Positions 1-8,156 of a stretch of 50,383 bases of DNA are shown here, piece after piece. A model generated the notes under the pieces. The model worked only from the letters and a program-made list of their open reading frames with translations. It was not told the origin of the DNA and made no database searches. The translations under genes were made by a program, and so were the position numbers. Every line of letters starts with the position of its first letter. The stretch's first letter is position 1. This DNA comes from Planctomycetia bacterium (GTDB lineage: Bacteria; Planctomycetota; UBA1135; GCA-002686595). The stretch is from assembly GCA_005799545.1 (NCBI GenBank), contig SYGM01000039.1, positions 1 through 50,383 on the forward strand, read 5' to 3'.

Positions 1-396
1 CTCCTCCAGCGGCGTCTCGTGATCGGGGCGGTGACAGAAGTACAGATCAAGATAGTCCACCTGCAGGCGCCGCAGCCCGTTGTCGCAGGCATCACGGATG
101 TGTTTGCGGGAGAGACCCTTCTGGGTCGGCAGCTTGCCACCCCAATAGACCTTCGTGGAAACGATGTAGGAACTGCGCGGCCAGCCCAGCTGACGCAGGG
201 CCTCGCCCATGAGGCGCTCCGACTCGCCCGAAGCGTAGGCCTCGGCATTGTCGAAGAAGTTGATGCCGGCTTCGTATGCCTGCCGCATCAGCGTCATCGA
301 TGCGGTGAGATCGATCTGCTTGTGAAAGGTGACCCACGATCCAAAGGAGAGCGCACTGACCTTGAGTCCGGATTGACCGAGTCGGCGGTACTGCAT
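1..396 (-). CDS. aldo/keto reductase, K+ channel beta-subunit-like family (partial, C-terminus outside window)
   Basis: Reverse-strand reading frame open to the window edge; 132 N-terminal residues are visible, starting at ATG 396-394 (MQYRRLGQSGLKVSALSFGS). It is an NADPH-dependent aldo/keto reductase with a TIM-barrel fold. The catalytic set is visible: Asp49 and Tyr54 in the FFDNAEAYASG stretch, Lys82 in STKVYWGG and His122 in CHRPDHETPLEE. STKVYWGGKLPTQKGLSRKHI closely matches the KCNAB/YghZ-type branch of the superfamily. It is transcribed divergently from the PSCyt1 gene, and its ATG lies back to back with a possible ATG of that gene at 395. A TANNNT hexamer (407-412, minus strand) is 10 nt upstream of its start. 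The substrate cannot be told. The family is certain; the C-terminal half is not in the window. Confidence 0.9.
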   Translation of the reverse strand, partial: MQYRRLGQSGLKVSALSFGSWVTFHKQIDLTASMTLMRQAYEAGINFFDNAEAYASGESERLMGEALRQLGWPRSSYIVSTKVYWGGKLPTQKGLSRKHIRDACDNGLRRLQVDYLDLYFCHRPDHETPLEE

Positions 397-460
397 GGCG
401 GCCACCATCCTAGGGACCCAGCCTCTGGCGTCGACAGGAAAGCGCGTCAGACTGGAGAGC

Positions 461-2767
461 GTGCAACTTCTGAGGCTTGTGGTCCCGACCATGCTGGCAG
501 GCGCGCTGGGCGCGTGTCTGCTGGTCTCGTCCAGGCCGCGCGTGCCGACCTACAACGCGGACATTCGCCCGATCCTTTCGGACAATTGCTTCTTCTGCCA
601 TGGACCGGACACCAACCAGCGCAAGGGCGACCTGCGTCTGGATCTGCGTGCGGCTGCGCTGGAAGCAGAAGCTTGGATCCCAGGCGATCGCAGCCGGAGT
701 CTCGCGTGGGAGCGCATCCACAGCGTCCAGCCGCGCGAGCAGATGCCGCCGCCCGATTCACATCGCACGCTCAGCGAGACGCAAAAGGAGCTCATCGGCC
801 GCTGGATCGATGCGGGAGCCGTGTACGAGGAGCACTGGGCCTTTCAGGCACCGGTTGCGGCGGATGTGGCCGGAGGACCGCAGCTCATCGACACACTCGT
901 CGATCGCAAGCTACGCGAGCGCGGTTGGAAACGTTCCACCGAGGCACAGCGCGCAACCTTGCTGCGCCGTGTCACGCTCGATCTCACGGGTCTGCCGCCG
1001 ACGCCAGAAGAGATCGAATCGTTCTGCAGCGATGCGCGCCCGGACGCCTACGAGCGTGTGGTGATGCGCCTGCTGGATTCGCCGCACTACGGCGAGCGCA
1101 TGGCGCTGCCTTGGCTCGATGCGGCACGCTACGCCGACTCCAACGGCTTTCAGCAGGACGGTGATACCTTCCAATGGCTGTGGCGGGACTGGCTGGTGCG
1201 TCAGCTCAATGCGGACAAGCCCTTTGACCAGCTGACGAAGGAATTGCTGGCAGGAGATCTGCTCCCGGACGCGAGCGACGAAACGCGGCTGGGAACCGCC
1301 TTTCTGCGCAATCACCTGCTCAACGGCGAGGGCGGTGCGATACCGGAAGAGAATCGCTTCGTGGCCCTCTTCGATCGCGTCGACGCCACGGCCACCACAT
1401 GGATGGGCCTGACCATGTCGTGCGCGCAGTGCCACGATCACAAGTACGATCCGATCACCCAACGCGACTACTACGCGCTCCTGGACGCGTTCCAGCGTGT
1501 TCCGGAAAGCGGCGTGGTCGATGGCTCACCGAGCCGCATCCGGGTCGCCCCGCCGGTGGTGGAGCCGGCCTCGACGGCGCAGCGCGAGCGGCGTGCCGAG
1601 CTGGAACGGGCGCGCGATGCCGCGGCGGAAGGAGATGCGCGCAACGCCGCGCAGGGACAGCTCGATCAGTTTCTGCGGGATGAGTGGCCGCGGGTGATGG
1701 TGATGAGCAACGCACAGCCACGCACCACGCACATCCTGCAGCGTGGCGACTACCAGAGCCCTGCCGATGCGGTTGTCTTCGCGACTCCGGGCTTCCTGCC
1801 GCCGATGGAGCCCGAGTGGCCGCGCAATCGGCTCGGACTCGCACAGTGGCTGCTTGACGAAAAGCACCCGCTGACGGCACGCGTGGCGGTCAACCAAGCC
1901 TGGCAGCTGTTCTTCGGTCGGGGACTGGTGGCCACGCCGGAGGATTTCGGAACACAGAGTGCGGTGCCGCTGCAGCAGGAATTGCTCGATACGCTCGCGG
2001 TGCGCTGGCGCGAGAGCGGTTGGCGGCTGAAGGAACTGCACCACTGGATCGTGCTGAGCGGAACCTATCGCCAATCCAGCGTGGCAGATCAGAGCCGGGT
2101 CGATGCCGATCCGCTCAACGAATACCTCTCGCGCGCTCCTCGGCATCGGCTGCCGGCACCGTTGCTGCGTGATCTGGCACTGGCTTCCAGCGGCCTGCTC
2201 GTGACCGAGATCGGCGGACCGCCGGTCTATCCCTATCAACCGGATCGTGTCTGGGAATCGCTGGCGATCACGCGCGAGCGCGACTTCACCTATCCGGCCT
2301 CGAAGGGCAGCGATCTGTATCGCCGCAGCCTCTACACCTTCTGGCGCCGCACGATCGCTCCGCTCAACATGTTCGACAGCAGTCAGCGCCAGTCCTGCAA
2401 AGTCCGTTCTGTCCAGACGAACCTGCCGCTGCACGCGCTGACCATGCTCAACGATCCCACCTGGGTGGAAGCGGGTCGCGTGCTCGCACAGCGCACATGG
2501 TCCGAATGCTCGGGCGATGCAGCACGCCTGCAGCGCATGTTCCTGCGCGTGGTCTCGCGAATGCCCGACGAAGAGAGTCTGCGAGCACTGGAGACTCTGC
2601 TCGACAAGCAGCGCAAGGCCTTCAGCGCGGATCCGGCGGCAGCGCGCGCCTACCTCGCGATCGGCGAACGTACACCCGACACACAGCTCGATCCGGTGGA
2701 GCTGGCCGCGTGGTCACGCGTTGGGCTTGGCATCTACAACCTGCATGAGGCCATGTGTCGTGAGTGA
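461..2767 (+). CDS. PSCyt1/DUF1549/DUF1553 planctomycete cytochrome-type lipoprotein
   Basis: About 768 residues. The protein has an N-terminal PSCyt1 cytochrome c segment with one haem motif (CFFCH, residues 43-47), then a DUF1549 (PSCyt2) region with a conserved [11 protein letters not shown] block (Cys321-His325) and a C-terminal DUF1553 (PSD1) region. I chose GTG 461 because GGAGA lies a few bases upstream and it gives a lipoprotein signal ending in LGAC (Cys19); ATG 395 and ATG 491 are alternatives. The family is almost always paired with DUF1501, as here, with an 8-bp overlap. Its reaction is not established; a role in extracytoplasmic degradation or modification of complex substrates is only proposed for the family. 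Compared with its paralogue at 18211, it lacks the inserted LamG-like domain. Confidence 0.9.
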   Translation: MQLLRLVVPTMLAGALGACLLVSSRPRVPTYNADIRPILSDNCFFCHGPDTNQRKGDLRLDLRAAALEAEAWIPGDRSRSLAWERIHSVQPREQMPPPDSHRTLSETQKELIGRWIDAGAVYEEHWAFQAPVAADVAGGPQLIDTLVDRKLRERGWKRSTEAQRATLLRRVTLDLTGLPPTPEEIESFCSDARPDAYERVVMRLLDSPHYGERMALPWLDAARYADSNGFQQDGDTFQWLWRDWLVRQLNADKPFDQLTKELLAGDLLPDASDETRLGTAFLRNHLLNGEGGAIPEENRFVALFDRVDATATTWMGLTMSCAQCHDHKYDPITQRDYYALLDAFQRVPESGVVDGSPSRIRVAPPVVEPASTAQRERRAELERARDAAAEGDARNAAQGQLDQFLRDEWPRVMVMSNAQPRTTHILQRGDYQSPADAVVFATPGFLPPMEPEWPRNRLGLAQWLLDEKHPLTARVAVNQAWQLFFGRGLVATPEDFGTQSAVPLQQELLDTLAVRWRESGWRLKELHHWIVLSGTYRQSSVADQSRVDADPLNEYLSRAPRHRLPAPLLRDLALASSGLLVTEIGGPPVYPYQPDRVWESLAITRERDFTYPASKGSDLYRRSLYTFWRRTIAPLNMFDSSQRQSCKVRSVQTNLPLHALTMLNDPTWVEAGRVLAQRTWSECSGDAARLQRMFLRVVSRMPDEESLRALETLLDKQRKAFSADPAAARAYLAIGERTPDTQLDPVELAAWSRVGLGIYNLHEAMCRE

Positions 2768-4154
2768 GCCGCACGCTTTCTCACGGCGCTCCCTGCTGCT
2801 CGGCGGACTGGCAACGGCCGTACTTACGCGCTGGCTGCTGGGCGCAAGCTCGCCCAACCCGGCGAAAGCCAAGCGTGTGATCGTGCTGTGGCAGGGCGGC
2901 GGGCCATCCCACATTGATCTATTCGACCCCAAGCCCGGCTTGGCCGCCATCGCGGGTCAAGACATCCCGGAGTCTGTGCGGGGCAAGACGCGTCTGTCGA
3001 CGATGTCATCGGGGTACACGCGCTGGCCGGCGCAACCGGCCATCAAGCCCTTCCGCAGGTACGGGAACAGCGGCATGGAGCTGAGTGAGCTGTTGCCGCA
3101 CCTCGGCGGCATCGCCGATGAGCTGTGCCTGATTCGCTCCATGCACACGGAGGCGGTCAATCACTCACCGGGCGTGACCTTCTTCCTGACCGGCTCGCAG
3201 CAGCCTGGCCGTCCCGCGCTGGGCGCGTGGATCGACTACGCGTTGGGCTCGGGCTGTGACGATCTGCCGCCGTATGTCGTGATGACCTCCTCCGATGTCG
3301 GTAAGACCTGCGGCCAGCTGTTCTACGAGCACTACTGGTCGAACGGCTTCCTGCCGGGCCGGCATCAGGGTGTGCGGCTGCGCAGCGGAGGCGATCCTGT
3401 GCCATACCTTGGCAATCCGGCCGGCGTCAGCGCCGCGATGCAGGCAAGCCTGCTTGAGGACCTCGCGCGTCTCAACCGCATTCATGCGGAACGCGCGCCG
3501 GGAGCCACGGATGAGATCGAGACGCGCATCCTGCAATACGCCCTTGCGCATCGCATGCAGGCCAGCATGCCGCGCCTGCTCGACCACTCACGCGAGCCGG
3601 CGGAAGTGCTCTCGCTTTACGGACCGGATGTCGGCAAGCCCGGTACTTACGCAAGCAACTGTCTGCTCGCACGCAAGCTGATCGAACAGGGCGTGCGCTG
3701 CGTGCAGCTGATGCACAGCGGCTGGGATCAGCACGACAACCTTTTCACGCAGCTGGAGCTGCAGTGCCGCGACACCGATCAGCCGAGCGCAGCACTGGTG
3801 CAGGACCTCAAGGCGCGCGGGCTGCTTGACGAGACGCTGATTCTCTGGGGAGGAGAGTTCGGACGCACGCCCTTCGGTCAGGGGCCCAGCGACAAGCCCA
3901 ACGGCCGTGACCACTTCGGCCGGGCCTACTCCATGCTGCTGGCGGGCGGTGGGATCCGGCGCGGACATGTGCACGGTGCCACCGACGAGTTCGGCTGGAA
4001 CATCACAGCGGATCCGGTGCATGTCCACGACCTGCAGGCGACGATCCTGCACCAACTCGGGCTCGATCACGAGCAGCTGACCTACCGCCATCAGGGGCGG
4101 CGCTACCGTCTCACCGATGTGCACGGCAGCGTCGTGCGCGGCATCCTGAGCTGA
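2760..4154 (+). CDS. DUF1501 family protein with Tat signal (sulfatase-like fold)
   Basis: 464 residues from GTG 2760, which overlaps the stop of the preceding gene and has GAGG 9 nt upstream; ATG 2745 is an alternative. The N-terminus carries a twin-arginine signal (SRRSLLLGG, Arg9-Arg10), so a folded, probably cofactor-containing protein is exported. The body has DUF1501 hallmarks: VLWQGGGPSHIDLFDPKPG near the N-terminus, MHTEAVNHSPG, and ILWGGEFGRTPFGQG and NGRDHFGRAYSMLLAGGG near the C-terminus. DUF1501 is related to the alkaline phosphatase/sulfatase fold, but no activity can be assigned. Partner of the PSCyt1 protein just upstream; translation is very likely coupled. Paralogue at 21258. 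Confidence 0.9.
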   Translation: MSEPHAFSRRSLLLGGLATAVLTRWLLGASSPNPAKAKRVIVLWQGGGPSHIDLFDPKPGLAAIAGQDIPESVRGKTRLSTMSSGYTRWPAQPAIKPFRRYGNSGMELSELLPHLGGIADELCLIRSMHTEAVNHSPGVTFFLTGSQQPGRPALGAWIDYALGSGCDDLPPYVVMTSSDVGKTCGQLFYEHYWSNGFLPGRHQGVRLRSGGDPVPYLGNPAGVSAAMQASLLEDLARLNRIHAERAPGATDEIETRILQYALAHRMQASMPRLLDHSREPAEVLSLYGPDVGKPGTYASNCLLARKLIEQGVRCVQLMHSGWDQHDNLFTQLELQCRDTDQPSAALVQDLKARGLLDETLILWGGEFGRTPFGQGPSDKPNGRDHFGRAYSMLLAGGGIRRGHVHGATDEFGWNITADPVHVHDLQATILHQLGLDHEQLTYRHQGRRYRLTDVHGSVVRGILS

Positions 4155-4169
4155 CGCCGCGCCGGTGGA

Positions 4170-5609
4170 TCACTGGTTGGAGTTCTTGCGCCACTCCATC
4201 GCGGCGATCTGTCCCTGACGGGCGAGATCCGCCGCTTCGCCGAGAATGCGGGCCGCTTCCTGCGGCGCATGGAAGCCCATGGAGTTCTCGGCGGCGATGA
4301 AGTCGATGCGCCACTGGGCTTCGCGCTGCAGCTCCAGCGCCTTGTTCAGCGCCTGCGGCGTTGCGCCCTCTTGCTTGGCGAGCACAATGGCATCGATCTG
4401 GGCCATCAGAGCAGAGGCTGCTCGCTGCATCAGATCCTGAGTGCGCTGCTGGATCGTGTCCACGCGCGCCTTGATCTCGCTCTCCGAGGCGTGATGGCAG
4501 GTCTGACAGGCACGGTTGATGTTCAGCAGAGGGCTGCGCACCCAGTGATCGGAGACCTTGCTGGCACCGTCGCGCTGATAAGGCATATGGCAGTCAGCGC
4601 ACGAAACACCCGCGCGAGCATGGATGCCCTGACTCCAAAGCTCAAATTCGGGATGCTGCGCCTTCAGGATCGGGGCACCCGTCTCGGCGTGCTCGTAGTC
4701 AAAGAAGCGCTTTCCATCGGCAAAGCTCGTGGCGTTCCAGTGCGCTTCCATCTGCTCGACCTTGAGCCCCTGTGACCAGGGGAAGGTCAACGGACTCTTC
4801 GTCGAGCAGTAGTACTCGACATGGCACTGCGCACAGACGAAGGACCGCATCTCGCTGCGCCGGGCGTCCGTGTTGGGGTCGTAGGGCTTGGCGCGGTCGG
4901 ACTTGCGCCATTCGTCAATGCTGGGCAGGTGGGGCACCTCTCCATCGCCAGCCGCGAGCGCCTGAATGCCCTCGATGAAACCGGGTCGAGTGACCCGCAG
5001 CTTCATGGTGTTGGGTTCGTGGCAGTCACTGCAGGTCACAGGGTGGGCATGACCCATGTCATGGAGCTTGGCGTTGGCTTCCTGATAGGTCATCTTCGAT
5101 GTGGCAACCATGCCCTTGTGGGGGTCGCCATCACCGAGCTCGCGATAGAGCGGCATCACGGAGGCGTGGCAGTGCAGACAGGAGCCGGACTGCGGTTTCT
5201 TGATGCGCTCGGTGGCTTCCTGGTCGGCAAGCATGTAGGCATGTCCGCGGCGATCGCGGTAGTCGAGCGCGAAGGCATAGCCCTTGAACATCCGCTTGAG
5301 CCACGGATCACGCTCGATTTTCTGGTCCGGCATCGACTCGCTGCCGCCATGACCGCCGAAGCGGGTACGGGTGGCTTCGGCCGTGCGCTGATATCCCTCG
5401 TATTGCTTGGGCCAGTTGATACCCCACGCAGCAGGATCGGTTGTGTCTTCACTGACAGGCTGAATCACCGTCTGCGCGTTGGCTGCTTCCACTTTGCGCT
5501 CGGAGATGTTCATCAAGAGAGCCGTCGCGCCGACACCGGCCATCGAGGCCGCGGCAATCGCCGCAATCAGGATCGTTCCAGTACGCTTTGAGTGAGGGAT
5601 CGTTTCCAT
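4170..5609 (-). CDS. nrfA: ammonia-forming cytochrome c nitrite reductase NrfA, CXXCH variant
   Basis: 479 residues, reducing nitrite to ammonium with six electrons in the periplasm. An N-terminal hydrophobic segment (residues 11-33) is the signal/anchor. Five haem motifs are visible: CLHCH (144-148), CSDCH (193-197), CAQCH (259-263), CADCH (337-341) and CQTCH (368-372). The signature CAQCHVEYY with the active-site Tyr region, and KAQHPE (316-321) followed by [14 protein letters not shown], identify NrfA rather than a general multihaem cytochrome; YRDRRGHAY (117-125) carries the likely substrate-binding Arg. The first haem site is CXXCH, whereas canonical NrfA has CXXCK giving lysine ligation of the catalytic haem. 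The start lies 2 nt after the nrfH stop, so the pair is one operon. The 3' end converges on DUF1501 with a 15-bp gap. Confidence 0.93.
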   Translation of the reverse strand: METIPHSKRTGTILIAAIAAASMAGVGATALLMNISERKVEAANAQTVIQPVSEDTTDPAAWGINWPKQYEGYQRTAEATRTRFGGHGGSESMPDQKIERDPWLKRMFKGYAFALDYRDRRGHAYMLADQEATERIKKPQSGSCLHCHASVMPLYRELGDGDPHKGMVATSKMTYQEANAKLHDMGHAHPVTCSDCHEPNTMKLRVTRPGFIEGIQALAAGDGEVPHLPSIDEWRKSDRAKPYDPNTDARRSEMRSFVCAQCHVEYYCSTKSPLTFPWSQGLKVEQMEAHWNATSFADGKRFFDYEHAETGAPILKAQHPEFELWSQGIHARAGVSCADCHMPYQRDGASKVSDHWVRSPLLNINRACQTCHHASESEIKARVDTIQQRTQDLMQRAASALMAQIDAIVLAKQEGATPQALNKALELQREAQWRIDFIAAENSMGFHAPQEAARILGEAADLARQGQIAAMEWRKNSNQ

Positions 5610-5611
5610 AT

Positions 5612-6130
5612 CTACTTCTTTCCGTATAGCTCTTGCTCGATGCCCAGGTCCGCACCACCGAGACCGACTGTCTCGCCGTGGCCGACTCCGCGATGGCAGT
5701 GAACGCAGTTCATGTCCCCGCCTGGCGCGACGAGCTCGTGCACCAGTTCTGAATGGCAGCGCAGGCAGTTGTTCTGCAGGATGCGGGCGTTGTCGCCCTT
5801 GATGCGAATGGGCTCTGCGAAGTCCTGGAAGGTGAAGCTCTTGCTGTGATGCCAGCCGTTGCTTGCCTTGGCGATCCACTTGTCGATGCCTTCCGCGGGC
5901 AAGTGGCAATCGACGCAGCCGGCTACCGTGTGGTGACTGGCCTTCTGCCACGAGTCGAACTGCGGCTGCATGATGTGGCAGTTGACGCATGCGCGGGGAT
6001 CCGAGCTCAGGTAAGAGAGCCCTTCCGCGTATTCGAACGTGTATGCACCGATGCCTGCGGCAAGCCCGCCGACGATAGCGAGTGCCAGCAGGAGCTTTCC
6101 GTGCCGATTCAGCGGGGAGGTCTTCCTCAT
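5612..6130 (-). CDS. nrfH: tetrahaem quinol dehydrogenase NrfH (NapC/NirT family)
   Basis: 172 residues. A single N-terminal membrane anchor (about residues 12-31) is followed by four haem motifs: CVNCH (48-52), CVDCH (72-76), CLRCH (122-126) and CVHCH (142-146). CHIMQPQ after the first motif places a Met where NrfH has its unusual distal ligand. NrfH takes electrons from menaquinol and passes them to NrfA in a membrane-bound complex, which matches the position immediately upstream of nrfA. No Shine-Dalgarno sequence is seen before the ATG at 6130. It is divergent from the molybdate regulator, sharing a 148-bp control region (6131-6278) with no clear FNR or NarL site that I could recognise. 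Confidence 0.93.
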   Translation of the reverse strand: MRKTSPLNRHGKLLLALAIVGGLAAGIGAYTFEYAEGLSYLSSDPRACVNCHIMQPQFDSWQKASHHTVAGCVDCHLPAEGIDKWIAKASNGWHHSKSFTFQDFAEPIRIKGDNARILQNNCLRCHSELVHELVAPGGDMNCVHCHRGVGHGETVGLGGADLGIEQELYGKK

Positions 6131-6266
6131 GGGGGGACACGCCGACGCTATGGGAACGGATCAGGCTCAGAAAGCCCCTCTACGCACTGATCCCGAAAGT
6201 CATCAGAAATCGCCGCCGAGTGCGTATTCAAGCTACGCCGTTTGGCAAATCTAAGCGGGGGCTTGC

Positions 6267-6272
6267 TACACT
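6267..6272 (+). promoter_or_regulatory. TANNNT -10-like hexamer before the HTH-Mop gene
   Basis: TACACT lies exactly 6 nt before ATG 6279, and no Shine-Dalgarno sequence is present. A weak TTGGCA is 19 nt further upstream. This geometry fits a leaderless transcript starting at or next to the ATG. Inference from position and repetition of the same pattern at other genes in the window. Confidence 0.4.
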
Positions 6273-6278
6273 AAGCCC

Positions 6279-6752
6279 ATGTCGATGCGTTCCTGGAAGA
6301 GCACCCGCAATCGCCTTGCCTTGTCGCAGCAGCAGTTCGCCGATCTGCTCGGTGTCCATCCCATGACGATCAGCAAGTGGGAGCGGGGCGTGCTCGAACC
6401 CAACGAGCACCAGCGCGGACTCCTGCGCGCGCTGTCGGAGGCTGCCGAGCGCGGACTCAAGGCCTCTCCCAAACACTACGAGCCGCTGCGCTTCCTCGCT
6501 GAGGTCCTGGCCCAGCCGCGCCGGGGGACGGAGATCGATCTGGGGACGCTCAGCGCCACCAACCGCTTTTCCGGAATGATCGTCGAGATTGCCCGCGGCG
6601 ATGTGATGAGCAAGGTCGTGATCGAGGTCACGCGCCAGGTGCGCATCGGGGCCGTGATCACGACGGACTCCGTCGACCGCCTCGGTCTCGAGATAGGTTC
6701 GCGCGCCACGGCCATCATCAAGGCCACGGAGGTGATCGTTGGGCGTTCGTGA
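6279..6752 (+). CDS. molybdate-responsive regulator: Cro/CI-type HTH fused to a Mop/TOBE domain
   Basis: 157 residues. Residues 1-60 form an XRE-type helix-turn-helix (LALSQQQFADLLGVHPMTIS then KWERGVLEPN). A linker follows, and residues about 86-155 are a Mop/TOBE domain (LSATNRFSGMIVEIARGDV, TTDSVDRLGLEIGSRATAII), the fold that binds molybdate or tungstate. The role is therefore the same as ModE, sensing oxyanion and controlling modABC, but the DNA-binding half is different from the winged helix of ModE. Its 3' end overlaps the TTG start of modA by 14 bp, so both are co-transcribed and coupled. The cognate operator is probably in the divergent region 6131-6278; I could not define it. Confidence 0.88.
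   Translation: MSMRSWKSTRNRLALSQQQFADLLGVHPMTISKWERGVLEPNEHQRGLLRALSEAAERGLKASPKHYEPLRFLAEVLAQPRRGTEIDLGTLSATNRFSGMIVEIARGDVMSKVVIEVTRQVRIGAVITTDSVDRLGLEIGSRATAIIKATEVIVGRS
6728..6732 (+). promoter_or_regulatory. strong Shine-Dalgarno (GGAGG) deciding the TTG start of modA
   Basis: GGAGG followed by TGATCG and then TTG at 6739, a 6-nt spacing. It lies inside the last codons of the regulator gene. No ATG or GTG near this site gives as good a spacing, so TTG is the likely start. Confidence 0.7.
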
Positions 6753-7509
6753 GCTCATCAGCTGTCTGGTGCTGATTCCCGCAGCCTGCCAGCCGACGGA
6801 AGTGAGGCCCGTCGTGCGCGTATCTGCTGCGGTCAGTACCCGTGCCGCATTGCTCGCCCTTGAGCCGGAATACGAACAGCTCAGCGGCGTGGATCTGCGC
6901 TTCAACTTCGGCGCGTCGAGCGATCTCGCGCGTCAGATCATCAGCGCCGGCGGAGCGAATCTGTTTCTGTCAGCGGATGAAATCCAGATGGATCGTATCG
7001 AAGAGACCGGTCAGGTTGTGGAGGGAACACGTTGCGACCTGCTCTCCAATCAACTTGCCGTCGTGGAGCTGGCAGAGCTGCCGACCCGAATGGGAACGCC
7101 TTTTGACGCCGCACGCCTTGCAAGCGAGGACGTGCGGCGGATTTCCATCGCCGAACCCAACTCCGTGCCCGCGGGACGCTACGCACGCATGTGGCTGGAG
7201 AGCCTCGGGCTGCTGGAGCACGTCGATGCCAAGCTGATTCCCGCTCTGGATGCACGCGGTGCGGTGGCGGCCGTCGAGGCCGGAGGCGCCGATGTCGGCG
7301 TGGTCTATGCCACCGATGCGATGCAAGCCCGTTCCTTGCGCATCGCCCACACCGTTCCCCAAGCGCAAGGACCAGCGATCACCTACCCGATGGCCTTGAT
7401 CAGAGGAAGTGCGGTGACTGCGCAGTCGCAGGCGCTGTGGGAGTACCTGCGCAGTGAGCAGGCCGCGCGACATTTCCGAGCTCAGGGCTTTCTGGTCCTC
7501 GGCAGGTGA
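6739..7509 (+). CDS. modA: molybdate ABC transporter, substrate-binding protein ModA
   Basis: 256 residues from a TTG start chosen on the GGAGG at 6728-6732. The first ~17 residues are a short signal ending in PAACQP, possibly a lipoprotein cleavage site although Pro at -3 is atypical. The mature part shows ModA features: VRVSAAVSTRAALLALEPEY at the N-terminus, FNFGASSDLARQI, GANLFLSADEIQMD, and later SVPAGRYARMWLESLG and GADVGVVYATDA. It captures molybdate (or tungstate) outside the membrane for ModBC. It is followed at once by modB and is co-expressed with the HTH-Mop regulator. Assignment to molybdate rather than sulfate rests on the Mop regulator and the Mop domain of ModC. Confidence 0.9.
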   Translation: MGVRELISCLVLIPAACQPTEVRPVVRVSAAVSTRAALLALEPEYEQLSGVDLRFNFGASSDLARQIISAGGANLFLSADEIQMDRIEETGQVVEGTRCDLLSNQLAVVELAELPTRMGTPFDAARLASEDVRRISIAEPNSVPAGRYARMWLESLGLLEHVDAKLIPALDARGAVAAVEAGGADVGVVYATDAMQARSLRIAHTVPQAQGPAITYPMALIRGSAVTAQSQALWEYLRSEQAARHFRAQGFLVLGR

Positions 7510-7511
7510 CG

Positions 7512-8156
7512 ATGCTGGAGATCCTGACGACAACGCTGTTGGTGGCGGGACTGGCGGGATGCCTGGCGGCACCCCTGGGAATCCTGTTGGGTTATTGGAT
7601 GGCGAGGAGTGAGTTCCCCGGCAAGAGCGTGGTGGAGACCCTCATCGCGCTGCCGCTGACCTTGCCTCCGACGGCCATCGGCTACCTCTTGCTGGTCCTG
7701 TTTTCGCGCGGTGGCCTGCTGGGCCACTGGAGCCCGCGGTTTCTGTTCACCTGGAAGGCGGCCGTGCTGGCGGCGGCGGTGATGGCGATGCCGCTGGTGG
7801 CGCGCACCGCCCGTGCCGCGTTCGCCGAAGTTGATCCGCGATTGGAGCTGATGGGACGCAGCAATGGTCTGGGACCACTCACCGTATTTCGGCGAATCAC
7901 TCTGCCGCTGGCGCGTCACGGCCTGCTGGCAGCTTCTCTGCTCGGCTTTGGTCGCGCGATGGGTGAGTTCGGTGCCACGGTGATCGTGGCTGGCATCATC
8001 CCCGGAGAAACGGAGACGATCTCGCTGGCGATCTTCCAGGAAATCCAGCTCGGAAACTCCGCCGGCGCACTAGAGCTGGTCGCGATCGCCACACTGCTGT
8101 CCTTTCTGCTGGTCTGGACTACGGAACGACTGCTCCGACGCAAGGCCAGCCCATGA
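7512..8156 (+). CDS. modB: molybdate ABC transporter permease ModB
   Basis: 214 residues from ATG 7512, just after the modA stop (GTG 7506 is possible, overlapping that stop). About five membrane segments are visible, starting with TTLLVAGLAGCLAAPLGILL. The binding-protein-dependent transport loop that contacts ModC (EAA-type) is near residues 110-130, in FAEVDPRLELMGRSNGLGPL. GRAMGEFGATVIVAG is a ModB signature. It forms the transmembrane channel for molybdate. Its stop overlaps the modC start as ATGA. Confidence 0.93.
   Translation: MLEILTTTLLVAGLAGCLAAPLGILLGYWMARSEFPGKSVVETLIALPLTLPPTAIGYLLLVLFSRGGLLGHWSPRFLFTWKAAVLAAAVMAMPLVARTARAAFAEVDPRLELMGRSNGLGPLTVFRRITLPLARHGLLAASLLGFGRAMGEFGATVIVAGIIPGETETISLAIFQEIQLGNSAGALELVAIATLLSFLLVWTTERLLRRKASP

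Noticed and set aside
6131-6278. Molybdenum-cofactor riboswitch upstream of the mod genes
   Set aside because: The 148-bp region does not show the expected multi-stem arrangement, and modA translation starts inside the regulator gene.
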